Of a DNA stretch of 64,000 nt, positions 48,223-57,319 are shown piece after piece. Source of the DNA: Ferrimonas marina (GTDB lineage Bacteria; Pseudomonadota; Gammaproteobacteria; Enterobacterales; Shewanellaceae); assembly GCF_900129905.1 (NCBI RefSeq), contig NZ_FQXG01000005.1:418002-482001 (forward strand), read 5' to 3'. Every line of letters begins with the position of its first letter. The first letter of the stretch is position 1. Both the position numbers and the translations under genes were made by a program. The notes beneath the pieces were generated by a model. That model saw nothing but the letters and a program-made list of their open reading frames with translations. It made no database searches and was not told the DNA's origin.

Positions 48223-50811
48223 GTGAAGTGGGTTAAGCGTTTCCTTGCCTTTATCGGCATCATGATGATTCTTGGGCTGGGCACCATCGCGGGTCTGTAC
48301 GCCTGGATCGCGCCGACACTGCCGGACGTGGAAACACTGAAGACCGTGCAACTGCAGACCCCGATGCGGGTATACAGCGCCGATGGCAAGCTGATCTCCC
48401 AGTTCGGTGAGAAGCGCCGTATTCCGGTGCGCTACGAGGATGTGCCCCAGCACATGATCGACGCCGTCATCGCCACCGAAGACGCCCGCTTTTTCGAGCA
48501 CTACGGGGTCGATCCCATTGGTATCCTCCGGGCCGCGGTGGTGGTCGCTACCACCGGCAGCAAGGCCCAGGGCGCCAGTACCATCACCATGCAGGTGGCC
48601 CGTAACTTCTTCCTGACCCGCGAAAAAACCTACATCCGGAAGATCAAAGAGATCTTCCTCGCGGTAGAGATTGAGCGTCTGCTCAGCAAGGAGGAGATCC
48701 TCGAGCTCTACCTCAACCGCTCCTTCCTGGGCAATCGGGCCTACGGCATCGGTGCCGCCGCCCAGGTTTACTACGGCAAGGAGTTGGCAGAGCTGTCCCT
48801 ACCGGAGATCGCGATGATCGCCGGCCTGCCGCAATCCCCCTCCGCAGCCAACCCGATCCGCAACCCGGACCGCGCCCGCATGCGTCGTAACGTAGTGCTG
48901 GGACGGATGCGAGACGTTGGCTACATCAGCGCCGCCGAATACCAGCAAGGGGTACAAGCCCCGGTGACGGCCCGCTACCACGGTGCCGAGATCGATCTCT
49001 ATGCCCCCTACCTGGCAGAGATGGTGCGCGACCATATGGTGGCCACCTATGGCGAGGAAGACGCCTACACCCGTGGCTTTGATGTCTACACCACCGCCAG
49101 CGCCGACACCCAGCGCGCGGCTCAGCGTGCCCTGCTGGATAACCTGTTCGCCTACGACACCCGCCACGGCTATCGTGGCCCGCAAGCGGTGCTGTGGGGC
49201 GGTGAGGCCGAGGCCGAAACCGAAGCTGATCCCGCCAAGAGTGACGCGGCCGCTGACCTCGCCGACGGCCAAATCGACGATGAAAGTAACGCTGACGGCG
49301 CCTGGGATAACGAGCGCATCGTTGCCCACCTCAAGAGTGTGCGCCGCTATCGTGATATCTACCCAGCCGTGGTCATCGCGGTAGAGGAGAAGACCGCCCA
49401 GGTGATCAACGCCCAGGGAGAGCAGATCGAACTGCCCTGGAACGGCATCAACTGGGGCCGGGCCTACATCAGTGACACCCGTCAGGGCAGCGCCCCCAGA
49501 CAGGCCTCGGATGTGTTGGCCGAGGGCGAACAGATCTGGATCCGTCAATTTGAAGGCCATTGGTGGCTGACCCAGATCCCCGAGGTATCCAGCGCCTTTG
49601 TCGCCCTGAACCCCACCACAGGTGCCATCGAGGCCTTGGTCGGCGGCTACGATTTTGGTCAGAGCCAGTACAACCGGGTCACCCAGGCCAAGCGTCAGCT
49701 GGGCTCCAACATCAAGCCGTTCCTCTACTCCGCCGCATTGGAGCAGGGCTACACCCTGGCGACCCTGATCAATAACGCCCCCATCAACCAGTGGGATCGC
49801 AGCCAGGGCACCGCCTGGCGTCCACGCAACTCGCCGGACGTCTACACCGGCCCCACCCGAGTGCGACAGGGCCTGGCCCAGTCGGTCAACGTGATGGCAG
49901 TGAGGGCGGTGCGGGAGATCGGCGTCGACAACTTTATCGATCACGCGGTGCGCTTTGGTTTCGATCGCAGCGATCTGCCCCGCAACGAGTCGGTGTCGCT
50001 GGGCTCCGCCTCCGCCACGCCGATGGAGAACGCCCGCGGCTTTGCGGTGTTCGCCAACGGCGGCTTCCTGGTGGATCCCTACTTCATCGAACGGATCGAA
50101 GACCACAACGCCAAGGTGCTGTACCAGCACACTCCGAAGATCGCCTGCGCCGAGTGCGAACTGGCACTTGAGCAAGCAGCACCGGAAGACGCCGAACCGG
50201 CCCTGGCCAACCAGTGCCCCTGGCCGGCGGAGCTGTTGGCGCCGCGGGTGATCAGCGAGCAGAACGCCTTCCTGATCCACCAGACCATGCAGTCGGTGAT
50301 CTGGGGTGGCGGCAACTGGAGCGAAGGTACCGGCTGGAACGGTACCGCCTGGCGCGCCGCGCGCCTGCTCAAGCGTCGTGATATCGGTGGTAAGACCGGG
50401 ACCACCAACGAGGCCCGGGATACCTGGTTCTCCGGCTACGCCCCGGGGCTGGTTGCCAGTGCCTGGGTGGGCTTTGACGATCACGGTCGCCAGCTGGGTC
50501 GCACCAGCTGGAACGCCTACGGTCCGCAGGACCAGATCACCGCCGGTGAATCCGGTGCTAAAACCGCCGGCCCGGCCTGGAACCAGTTTATGCAGCTGGT
50601 ACTGGATGGGGTGAAGGAGGAGCGTTACGGCGTGCCGGAGGGGATCGTCACCGCCCGCATTGACCGGGAGTCTGGCAAGCTCTCCACCAAGAGCGACTCC
50701 AGCTCGATGTTCGAGTACTTTATCGATGGCACCGCGCCCACCGAGATTGCCGAGACCACACCGGAGGAGAGCAACGTGTTCGAAGAGGAGCTGTCCGAGG
50801 AGCTGTTCTAG
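48223..50811 (+). CDS. mrcA: Bifunctional penicillin-binding protein 1A
   Basis: Class A PBP that polymerises and cross-links peptidoglycan, activated by LpoA (862 aa; E. coli 850). GTG start with only a weak ribosome binding site. Membrane anchor about 8-30. Glycosyltransferase: catalytic E86 in ATEDARFFEH, GASTITMQVARNFFL, KEIFLAVEIERLLSKEEILE. Transpeptidase: SNIK (S495-K498), SVN (554-556), KTGT (724-727). An acidic, low-complexity segment at about 328-364 (EAEAETEADPAKSDAAADL) interrupts the inter-domain region and extends the length. The stop codon TAG is part of a CTAG repeat. Confidence 0.96.
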   Translation: MKWVKRFLAFIGIMMILGLGTIAGLYAWIAPTLPDVETLKTVQLQTPMRVYSADGKLISQFGEKRRIPVRYEDVPQHMIDAVIATEDARFFEHYGVDPIGILRAAVVVATTGSKAQGASTITMQVARNFFLTREKTYIRKIKEIFLAVEIERLLSKEEILELYLNRSFLGNRAYGIGAAAQVYYGKELAELSLPEIAMIAGLPQSPSAANPIRNPDRARMRRNVVLGRMRDVGYISAAEYQQGVQAPVTARYHGAEIDLYAPYLAEMVRDHMVATYGEEDAYTRGFDVYTTASADTQRAAQRALLDNLFAYDTRHGYRGPQAVLWGGEAEAETEADPAKSDAAADLADGQIDDESNADGAWDNERIVAHLKSVRRYRDIYPAVVIAVEEKTAQVINAQGEQIELPWNGINWGRAYISDTRQGSAPRQASDVLAEGEQIWIRQFEGHWWLTQIPEVSSAFVALNPTTGAIEALVGGYDFGQSQYNRVTQAKRQLGSNIKPFLYSAALEQGYTLATLINNAPINQWDRSQGTAWRPRNSPDVYTGPTRVRQGLAQSVNVMAVRAVREIGVDNFIDHAVRFGFDRSDLPRNESVSLGSASATPMENARGFAVFANGGFLVDPYFIERIEDHNAKVLYQHTPKIACAECELALEQAAPEDAEPALANQCPWPAELLAPRVISEQNAFLIHQTMQSVIWGGGNWSEGTGWNGTAWRAARLLKRRDIGGKTGTTNEARDTWFSGYAPGLVASAWVGFDDHGRQLGRTSWNAYGPQDQITAGESGAKTAGPAWNQFMQLVLDGVKEERYGVPEGIVTARIDRESGKLSTKSDSSSMFEYFIDGTAPTEIAETTPEESNVFEEELSEELF

Positions 50812-50871
50812 CGAGAACAGGCTCTAGGGAGAGCAGGTTCTAGGGAGAGCAGGTGCTAGCAAGAGCAGGCT
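50808..50871. repeat. Four tandem 16-base units starting with CTAG at the mrcA stop
   Basis: Units at 50808-50823, 50824-50839, 50840-50855 and 50856-50871. All begin CTAG and share AGAxCAGG; the two middle units (CTAGGGAGAGCAGGTT and CTAGGGAGAGCAGGTG) differ only in the last base. The first CTAG contains the mrcA stop codon TAG. Confidence 0.9.
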
Positions 50872-50900
50872 TGGTGATGAGCGATAGCGCTAGGCCCATA

Positions 50901-50981
50901 CCTAGCACCCAGCACCCAGCACCTAGCACCCAGCACCTAGCTCCTAGCTCCTAGCTCCTAGCAGGGCGAAGCCCGCCCTGG
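50901..50981. repeat. Nine heptamers CCTAGCN/CCCAGCA plus a hairpin unit
   Basis: From 50901 to 50963 nine 7-base units run head to tail: CCTAGCA, CCCAGCA twice, CCTAGCA, CCCAGCA, CCTAGCT three times, CCTAGCA. This is the dolP/nadC heptamer read on the opposite strand, with point variants. It leads into a unit at 50958-50981 (CTAGCAGGGCGAAGCCCG, then CCCTGG) like those near 35258. It is followed by the mrcA/argH terminator. Confidence 0.92.
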
Positions 50982-51003
50982 CACCCAGGTCTTTGAGCCA
51001 CAA

Positions 51004-51035
51004 AAAAACGCCGCGATACTCATCGCGGCGTTTTT
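51004..51035. terminator. Bidirectional terminator between mrcA and argH
   Basis: Stem AAAAACGCCGCGAT (51004-51017) / ATCGCGGCGTTTTT (51022-51035), loop ACTC. A and T tracts on both sides let it serve both convergent genes. Confidence 0.93.
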
Positions 51036-51049
51036 CTTTGCTTCGAGCC

Positions 51050-52975
51050 TTAGGCGAAACTGTATTCCATCGCCTCTTCGTCGCAGGCGTGCTTGCGGGG
51101 ACACAGCTCGCAATCCTTCATCACCTTCTCCGGCAGGGTCGCCTTCTCGATTGGCTGGAAGCCCATCTTGCCGAAGAAGCCCGGTACCCGGGTCAGTACG
51201 ATGACCCGCTCCAACTCCAGCTCTCGGCCCCGCTGCAGCATGTAGTCCACCAGGGCCTTACCCTGACCTTGACCATGGTGCTGCGGATCGATGCCGACGC
51301 TGCGCATCTCTGCCAGACCGGTCTCGTAGATGTAGAGCGAGGCACAGCCCACCACCTTGCCCTCCTGCTCCGCCACGGAGAAGTCGAGCACATCCTGCAG
51401 GATCTCGTCGCGGCTGCGCGGCAGGGTATCACCCTGCTCAGCCCAGTAGTTGTTGATCTGGTGGATCGACTCGACATCGGTCAGGCGCGCGGCGCGAACC
51501 GACAGCAGCTCCGCCTTGTGCGCATTGAGTCGCTGCTGCGACACATCCAGGGCGTGTCGCACCTGGCTCGGTGCGGTACCGCCGACGATGTCCTGATCCG
51601 CCACCTCGCGGGTCGGGGCGCTCTTCTGCTGGCCCAGTGCCCGCTCGATCTGCTCCAGCGAGGTGCCACCCTTGGCAACCCGCTTGGCCAGGCAGGCGTC
51701 AATGGTCAAATGCTGGTAGACATCGGACTCGATGGCATCGGAGAACGCCTGCAACTGCGGCAGGGTAAAGTCCTCCAGAGCCTGACCCGCCTCAATCGCT
51801 GCCAGTACCACCTCGCCCACTACGTGGTGCGCTTCACGGAACGGCATGCCCTTGGCTACCAGGTAATCCGCCAGCTCAGTGGCATTGGCGTAGCCCTGCT
51901 GCGCCGCTGCCAGGGTGCGCTGCTTGTTGACCTGCACCCCTTCCAGCACCAGTGCGGTCATGTCCAGGCAGAGCAGCCAGGTATCGACCGCGTCGAACAG
52001 ACCCTCCTTGTCCTCCTGCATGTCCTTGTTGTAGGCCATCGGCAGGGCCTTCATGGTGGTCAAGATCCCGGTCAGCGCACCGTAAACCCGACCGGTCTTG
52101 CCCCGGATCAGCTCCAGCGCATCGGGGTTTTTCTTCTGCGGCATCAACGAGGAGCCGGAGGTGACCGCATCGGACAGCTCGATAAAGCCCGCTTCGCCGG
52201 AGTTGTAGAAGATCAGATCCTCTGCCATCCGGGACAGGTGCATCATCGAGATGGCAGCGGTGGAGCACAGCTCCACCACGTGGTCCCGATCCGACACCGA
52301 GTCCAGGCTGTTATTGCTGGCCTGGCGGAAGCCCAGGGCCTGGGCCAGGGCCTGACGGTCCATCGGGTAAGCAGTGCCGGCCAGGGCACCACTGCCCAGC
52401 GGGCAGGTGTCCAGCCGGGTCAGCGCATCCCGTACCCGCAGCAGATCCCGCTCCATCATCTCGACGTAGGCCATGGCCCAGTGGCCAAAGGTGATAGGTT
52501 GGGCCCGTTGCAGGTGGGTGTAGCCGGGCAGCACGGTATGGGCTTCACGCTGGGCCAGCTCCAGCAGCTGCTGCTGCACCTTCACCAGCGCCTCGATCAT
52601 CACCTCGCCCTGCTCCTTGCACCAGAGCTTGAGATCGGTGGCCACCTGGTCGTTACGGGAACGCCCGGTGTGCAGCTTCTTGCCCAGATCGCCGACCTTG
52701 TCGATCAGCGCTGACTCCACGAAGCTGTGGATGTCCTCGGCGCCGGACAGCAGGATCTGCTCATCGCACACCTGCTCCGACAGCTCATGCAGAGCCAGCA
52801 CCAGGCTGCCATGTTCCAGCTCATCGAGTACCCCGACCTGCTTGAGCGCACCGGCCCAGGCAATCGAGCCGGTGATGTCCTGCTGCACCAGACGGTAGTC
52901 CACCGGCAAGGAGTCGTTGAACAACTTAAAGCGACTGTCCGCGGCGCCGCTAAACCGACCGCCCCACAATGCCAT
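51050..52975 (-). CDS. argH: ArgH(A): argininosuccinate lyase fused to a GNAT N-acetyltransferase
   Basis: 641 aa, well above the ~457 of a normal ArgH. Residues 1 to about 460 are argininosuccinate lyase (final step to arginine and fumarate): [28 protein letters not shown]-like [10 protein letters not shown], and the lyase signature [11 protein letters not shown] (274-284). About 480-641 is a GNAT domain ([42 protein letters not shown]) with cysteines CELC and C632 near the end. The domain matches the short ArgA type, so the protein probably also makes N-acetylglutamate, the first step of the pathway. This ArgH(A) fusion is known in marine gammaproteobacteria. Last gene of argCBFGH, 5 bases after argG. 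Confidence 0.95.
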   Translation of the reverse strand: MALWGGRFSGAADSRFKLFNDSLPVDYRLVQQDITGSIAWAGALKQVGVLDELEHGSLVLALHELSEQVCDEQILLSGAEDIHSFVESALIDKVGDLGKKLHTGRSRNDQVATDLKLWCKEQGEVMIEALVKVQQQLLELAQREAHTVLPGYTHLQRAQPITFGHWAMAYVEMMERDLLRVRDALTRLDTCPLGSGALAGTAYPMDRQALAQALGFRQASNNSLDSVSDRDHVVELCSTAAISMMHLSRMAEDLIFYNSGEAGFIELSDAVTSGSSLMPQKKNPDALELIRGKTGRVYGALTGILTTMKALPMAYNKDMQEDKEGLFDAVDTWLLCLDMTALVLEGVQVNKQRTLAAAQQGYANATELADYLVAKGMPFREAHHVVGEVVLAAIEAGQALEDFTLPQLQAFSDAIESDVYQHLTIDACLAKRVAKGGTSLEQIERALGQQKSAPTREVADQDIVGGTAPSQVRHALDVSQQRLNAHKAELLSVRAARLTDVESIHQINNYWAEQGDTLPRSRDEILQDVLDFSVAEQEGKVVGCASLYIYETGLAEMRSVGIDPQHHGQGQGKALVDYMLQRGRELELERVIVLTRVPGFFGKMGFQPIEKATLPEKVMKDCELCPRKHACDEEAMEYSFA

Positions 52976-52980
52976 AACCC

Positions 52981-54198
52981 TTACTCCTTATTGCCGTCGG
53001 CTTGATGCATCGCCGCAATCCGGCTCGACAAGCTGAACAGACGGATAAAGCCCTCAGCGTGCTTCTGGTTGTAGACCTCGTCCTCCTCGAAGGTGGAGAA
53101 GGCTTCCGAGTAGAGGCTGTTGGGGCTCTTGCGCTTCACCACGGTGGCGTGACCCTTGTACAGCTTGACCACGATCTCGCCGGTCACTACCTGAGCCAGG
53201 CTCTCCGCCGCCGCTAGCAGGGCGTCGGACAGCGGGGTGAACCAACGTCCATCGTAGATCACATGGGAGAACTCCAGCGCCACCTGCTCGCGGAACTTGA
53301 ACGAGGCCTTATCCAGCACCATGGTCTCCAGGCCACGCAGCGCGGCATTGAGTACGGTACCGCCGGGGGTTTCGTAGCAGCCGCGGGACTTCATTCCCAC
53401 CAGCCGGTTCTCAACGATGTCGATACGACCCACGCCATGCTTGGCGGCAACGTCGTTGAGGTAGCTCAGGGCGTTGTACGGGGTCATGGTCTCGCCATCC
53501 ACCGCCTTCAACACGCCCTGCTCGAAGCTCAGGGTGACGTACTGGGCCTCATCCGGGGCCTGCTCCGGCGACACGGTCCAGGTCCAAACCTGATCGCTGG
53601 GCTCGCAGTACGGGTCTTCCAGCTCACCGCCCTCATGGGAGATGTGCCAGGCGTTGGCGTCCCGGCTGTAGATCTTCTCGGCGCTGGCGGTGGTGGGGAT
53701 GTTCTTACTGGCCAGGTAGTTGAGCAGATCGGTGCGGGACTTCATGGTCCACTCCCGCCAGGGGGCGATCACCTCAAGCTGGGGCGCCAGAGCGGCGTAA
53801 GTAGACTCGAACCGAACCTGGTCGTTGCCCTTGCCGGTGCAGCCGTGGGAGACCGCATCGGCACCCAGTTTTAGCGCCAGCTCCACCTGGGCCTTGGCGA
53901 TGATGGGACGGGCCATGGAGGTGCCCAGCAGGTAGGTGCCTTCGTAGATGGCACCGGTCTTGAGGATCGGGTTGACGTAATCGGCAACAAAGGCCTCCTT
54001 CAGATCCACCACGTGGCAGCTGGACGCACCGGAGGCTAGGGCCTTCTCTTCCACGCCCACCAGCTCCTCCGGATCCTGACCCACATCGGCAACAAAGGCG
54101 ATCACCTCGCAGTCGTGCTGCTCCTTGAGCCAGGGGATGATGGCGGATGTATCCAGGCCGCCGGAGTAAGCCAATACCACTTTGTTGATCTTAGACAT
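52981..54198 (-). CDS. argG: Argininosuccinate synthase
   Basis: ATP-dependent condensation of citrulline with aspartate (405 aa, the common short-form length). Seen: [18 protein letters not shown], the PP-loop pyrophosphatase motif, [27 protein letters not shown], and [17 protein letters not shown]. It lies between argF (33 bases) and argH (5 bases). Confidence 0.98.
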   Translation of the reverse strand: MSKINKVVLAYSGGLDTSAIIPWLKEQHDCEVIAFVADVGQDPEELVGVEEKALASGASSCHVVDLKEAFVADYVNPILKTGAIYEGTYLLGTSMARPIIAKAQVELALKLGADAVSHGCTGKGNDQVRFESTYAALAPQLEVIAPWREWTMKSRTDLLNYLASKNIPTTASAEKIYSRDANAWHISHEGGELEDPYCEPSDQVWTWTVSPEQAPDEAQYVTLSFEQGVLKAVDGETMTPYNALSYLNDVAAKHGVGRIDIVENRLVGMKSRGCYETPGGTVLNAALRGLETMVLDKASFKFREQVALEFSHVIYDGRWFTPLSDALLAAAESLAQVVTGEIVVKLYKGHATVVKRKSPNSLYSEAFSTFEEDEVYNQKHAEGFIRLFSLSSRIAAMHQADGNKE

Positions 54199-54231
54199 TC
54201 TTGTTTTCCTTATAAAATTTGTCGAAAAGGC

Positions 54232-55137
54232 TTAAGCCAGCAGCTTCAGCAGGACGGCATTCTGGGCGTGCATGCGGTTCTCCGCCTGGTCGAGGATCAG
54301 GGATCCCGGACCATCCATCACTTCAGAGGTGATCTCCACCTCACGGTGAGCGGGCTGGCAATGCAACACGTACTTGGCACCACTGCTGGCCAGCAGCTGG
54401 GCATTGATTTGGTAGGCCTGGAACTTGGCCTGGATGGCGGACAGCGGAGTATCGTCGCCCATGGAGATCCAGGTGTCAGCGTAGAGGGCATCGCAACCCT
54501 CCAAGGCAGCGACATCACTGGACAGCACCAGCTCACCGCCATGTTCGGCGGCGATCTGCTTCGCCTCCAGCACCATGTTGCCATCTGGGAAGTGGCCCGG
54601 CGGGCACACCACCACCATCTTGGCACCGAGCTTGGCAGCGGCGAACATCAGCGAGTGGGTGACGTTGTTGCCGTCACCGACGTAGCCCAGGGTAACCTGG
54701 CTAAGATCGCCACAGTGCTCCTTCAAGGTGACGAAATCCGCCAAGGCCTGGCAGGGGTGGTAGAGATCGCACAATGAATTAACCACCGGGACGCTGGCGT
54801 GGGTCTTCAGCTCCACCAGGGTGTTGTGATCGAACACCCGGGCAACGATGGCATCGCACCAGCGCGACAGATTCAGGGCAAAATCTTTGACCGACTCGCG
54901 CTGACCCAGGGCACCGTTTTGCTGGTCCAGGTAGACCGCATGGCCCCCGAGCTTATTGATGCCAATGTCGAAGCTCACCCGGGTTCTCAGGCTGGGCTTT
55001 TCAAACAGGGTCACGACGGACTGGCCTTTCAGCGCATCCTGATAGGGGGTGTAATCCTGTTTCAGGTTGATGGCCAGATCGATGATGGCGAGGATCTCAT
55101 CCTGGCTCAGGTCCTTCAGTGTCAGTAGGTGTTTCAT
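54232..55137 (-). CDS. argF: Ornithine carbamoyltransferase
   Basis: Carbamoyl phosphate plus ornithine to citrulline (301 aa, usual 300-335). The start is ATG 55137 (MKHLLTLKDLSQDEIL), with AAGGA upstream; the frame further upstream is inside argB. Seen: carbamoyl-phosphate motif EKPSLRTRVSF, HPCQALADFVTL, the ornithine loop SMGDD, and HCQPAHR, where most family members have HCLP. It is the 10-base neighbour of argB. Confidence 0.95.
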   Translation of the reverse strand: MKHLLTLKDLSQDEILAIIDLAINLKQDYTPYQDALKGQSVVTLFEKPSLRTRVSFDIGINKLGGHAVYLDQQNGALGQRESVKDFALNLSRWCDAIVARVFDHNTLVELKTHASVPVVNSLCDLYHPCQALADFVTLKEHCGDLSQVTLGYVGDGNNVTHSLMFAAAKLGAKMVVVCPPGHFPDGNMVLEAKQIAAEHGGELVLSSDVAALEGCDALYADTWISMGDDTPLSAIQAKFQAYQINAQLLASSGAKYVLHCQPAHREVEITSEVMDGPGSLILDQAENRMHAQNAVLLKLLA

Positions 55138-55147
55138 AACCGGATCC

Positions 55148-55918
55148 TTAAGGTTGTACTGCCGTGCCGACGGGCTGGCCATCCAGCAACGCGGCCAATT
55201 GTTCCGGGTAGCGCCAGCTGGCGATACGCACGCTGTTATTGATGGTCTTGGCGGCGGCCAGGGCAGCTTCAACTTTGACCTTCATGCCGCCCTCGATAAC
55301 CCCCAGGGCAACCTGCTTGTCACACTCAGCCTGATCCAGCTGGGGGATCAGCTCGCCCTTACCGTCCAGTACCCCGGAGACATCGGAAAGCAGGGTCAGC
55401 TCGGCACCCAGCAGCTGACAAATCACGGTGGCCGCCTGGTCTGCATTCACATTGAGCAGCTGACCACACTCATCCACCGCGATGGAGCTGATGATCGGCA
55501 GCATACCGGCCTGCAACAGGGTTTTGGGCAAGGTAGCGTCCTTCGCTACCACCTCACCAACGCAGCCCAGTGATTCGTTCAAGACCTGCGCTTTAACCAT
55601 CTCGCCATCCGCAAGGGACAACCCCACCGGCACCAGGCCGGCCTTGGCCGCAGCCGCCACCAGGGCGGTGTTGGCGGTACCGGCCAGGGCACCGGCCACC
55701 ACTGGGATCTGAGCCGCGGGGGTGATCCGCAAACCATCAAGCTTCTCAGAGACAAAGCCATTGGCCGACAGTTGTTGCTCAACCACCACACCACCGCCGT
55801 GTACCAGCACCAGCTGCCAACCGCCCTGCTTCAGTCCCAACAGGGTGTCGAACAGGCGCTCAATGCCCTGCTCGCATGCCAATAGGGCTCCACCCACCTT
55901 GATCACCATGGTCTTCAT
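55148..55918 (-). CDS. argB: Acetylglutamate kinase
   Basis: Phosphorylates N-acetylglutamate, second step of arginine synthesis (256 aa; E. coli 258, the arginine-insensitive short form). Seen: [22 protein letters not shown], the LSLADGEM region, and [21 protein letters not shown] with [13 protein letters not shown]. Its ATG overlaps the argC stop as ATGA. Confidence 0.97.
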   Translation of the reverse strand: MKTMVIKVGGALLACEQGIERLFDTLLGLKQGGWQLVLVHGGGVVVEQQLSANGFVSEKLDGLRITPAAQIPVVAGALAGTANTALVAAAAKAGLVPVGLSLADGEMVKAQVLNESLGCVGEVVAKDATLPKTLLQAGMLPIISSIAVDECGQLLNVNADQAATVICQLLGAELTLLSDVSGVLDGKGELIPQLDQAECDKQVALGVIEGGMKVKVEAALAAAKTINNSVRIASWRYPEQLAALLDGQPVGTAVQP

Positions 55919-56922
55919 TGCGCACCCCCGAGATTAAAACGAATAAGTATGCATTGCAGCGCTTGACTGGCCGCGCCCTTCATCAGGTTGTCGATGGCAC
56001 TGGCCACCACCAGGATCTGGCGCTGTTCATCCCGCTTCCAGGCCAGCAGGCAGCGATCTGTGCCGGCAACGTCATCCACCTTCGGCCACTGGCCCGCCGG
56101 CAGCAGCTGAACCTTGTCGCTGCCTTCGTACTGGCCATACGCCTCAGCCAGGTCCTGATCATTGACCCCATCGGCCAGAGCCACGGTGATGGTGGCCAGG
56201 ATCCCGCGCTTGAACGCCCCCAGGTGCGGGGTGAAGACCACGTCATGGCCCAGCTGGGTTTCGATCTCCGGCTGGTGACGATGGCCCAGCACGCCGTAGG
56301 GCGTCAGGCTTACATTGCAGAAGCTGGTGGTTTGCGAGGCCTTGCGACCGGCGCCGGAGACGCCACTGACAGCATTGATCACCGGCAAGCTGCCGTTGGC
56401 TATGAGCCCCGCCTGGGCCAGTGGCTTGAGGGCCAACAAGGAGGCGGTGGGGTAACAACCCGGGACCGCCACCAGTTGCGCCTGGGCAATTGCCTCCGGT
56501 GCCCATTCCGCCAGGCCGTAGACCGCCTCGTTCAGCAAGGCGGGCTGGGGGTGCTCAAAACCGTAGAATTGGGGGTAGACTTCGGCATCCTCAAAGCGGT
56601 GGCCGCCGGACAGATCAAACACCACCAGGCCCTGGGCCAGCAGCTGTGGTGCCAGCTCCGCGCTGATCTGATGCTCGGTAGCCAGGCACACCGCCTGGGC
56701 CTGCTGACCAATGGCCTGGAGGTTGCCCTCCGTCAGCGGCGTCAGCGCCAGGTCCACCAGCCCCAGCAGCTCAGGGTAAAGGCTGGAAAGGGGCTTGCCC
56801 TGGTCCTGGCTGGCCTCAGAGACATAGAGGCCGCTGAGGCTAAGTTGTGGGTGAGAGGCAATCAGTTTTGCCAAGACTGCGCCGGTGTAGCCCGAGCCAC
56901 CGATAACCGCGACCTGAATCAT
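55915..56922 (-). CDS. argC: N-acetyl-gamma-glutamyl-phosphate reductase
   Basis: NADPH-dependent reduction of N-acetylglutamyl phosphate to the semialdehyde (335 aa; E. coli 334). Seen: N-terminal NADP motif [32 protein letters not shown] with the catalytic cysteine, [11 protein letters not shown], and GHRHQPEIE. First gene of the operon, with ARG boxes about 200 bases upstream. Confidence 0.98.
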   Translation of the reverse strand: MIQVAVIGGSGYTGAVLAKLIASHPQLSLSGLYVSEASQDQGKPLSSLYPELLGLVDLALTPLTEGNLQAIGQQAQAVCLATEHQISAELAPQLLAQGLVVFDLSGGHRFEDAEVYPQFYGFEHPQPALLNEAVYGLAEWAPEAIAQAQLVAVPGCYPTASLLALKPLAQAGLIANGSLPVINAVSGVSGAGRKASQTTSFCNVSLTPYGVLGHRHQPEIETQLGHDVVFTPHLGAFKRGILATITVALADGVNDQDLAEAYGQYEGSDKVQLLPAGQWPKVDDVAGTDRCLLAWKRDEQRQILVVASAIDNLMKGAASQALQCILIRFNLGGAQ

Positions 56923-56988
56923 GGTCTGCTCCTTGCCCTGCGTCGTGTCAGGATTGTGCTTATCTGGATAAATGGGTAAAGCGAAAAG

Positions 56989-57017
56989 GCACCGAAAGGT
57001 GCGGCCGGGATCCGGCC
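56989..57017 (-). promoter_or_regulatory. Paired hairpins in the argC leader
   Basis: GCACC/GGTGC around GAAA (56989-57002) and GGCCGG/CCGGCC around GAT (57003-57017), directly adjacent. On the minus strand the downstream hairpin is followed by CTTTTCGCTTT, so it could act as a weak attenuator about 65 bases before the argC start. Confidence 0.45.
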
Positions 57018-57119
57018 TGGAGGGGGGTTATCGTCGTCGCAGCAGCGAGAGGGGGTGTTGCTGTGTCATCACCAAAACATCCGTGGCTTACTCTTGGGTT
57101 GAGGTCAAGATAACACCAT

Positions 57120-57154
57120 TGACCATTTATGCAACCCCTATGCATAAGTATTTT
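57120..57154 (-). promoter_or_regulatory. Tandem ARG boxes (ArgR operator) upstream of argC
   Basis: TGACCATTTATGCA at 57120-57133 and TGCATAAGTATTTT at 57141-57154. They match the ARG box core TGMATWWWWATKCA at about 12 and 11 of 14 positions. Their centres are 21 bases apart, the known spacing (18-base boxes with a 3-base gap) for an ArgR hexamer on tandem boxes. They lie in the 397-base divergent gap between argC and ppc. Nothing else clearly coding is found in that gap. Confidence 0.85.
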
Positions 57155-57319
57155 TTCCTTGCTGTTGACCGCTGGTTCCGCTTAAGTAACCCATTCGGCA
57201 GTGTAGTAAAATGACACCAAAATCACTGTACGGACACCGAGATTTGATTCATCGCCCCTTGACCGCTGGGGGGATGAACTTCAGGATCAATAGGTTAAGT
57301 AATTCAGGGAGACAGAGTG

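Noticed and set aside
48799..50484. 561-codon open frame antisense to mrcA
   Set aside because: Shadow of the PBP1a gene; its composition (Gly/Val/Asp repeats) mirrors the sense codon bias.
50993..52714. 573-codon open frame antisense to argH
   Set aside because: Shadow of the ArgH(A) fusion; it even begins in the terminator between mrcA and argH.
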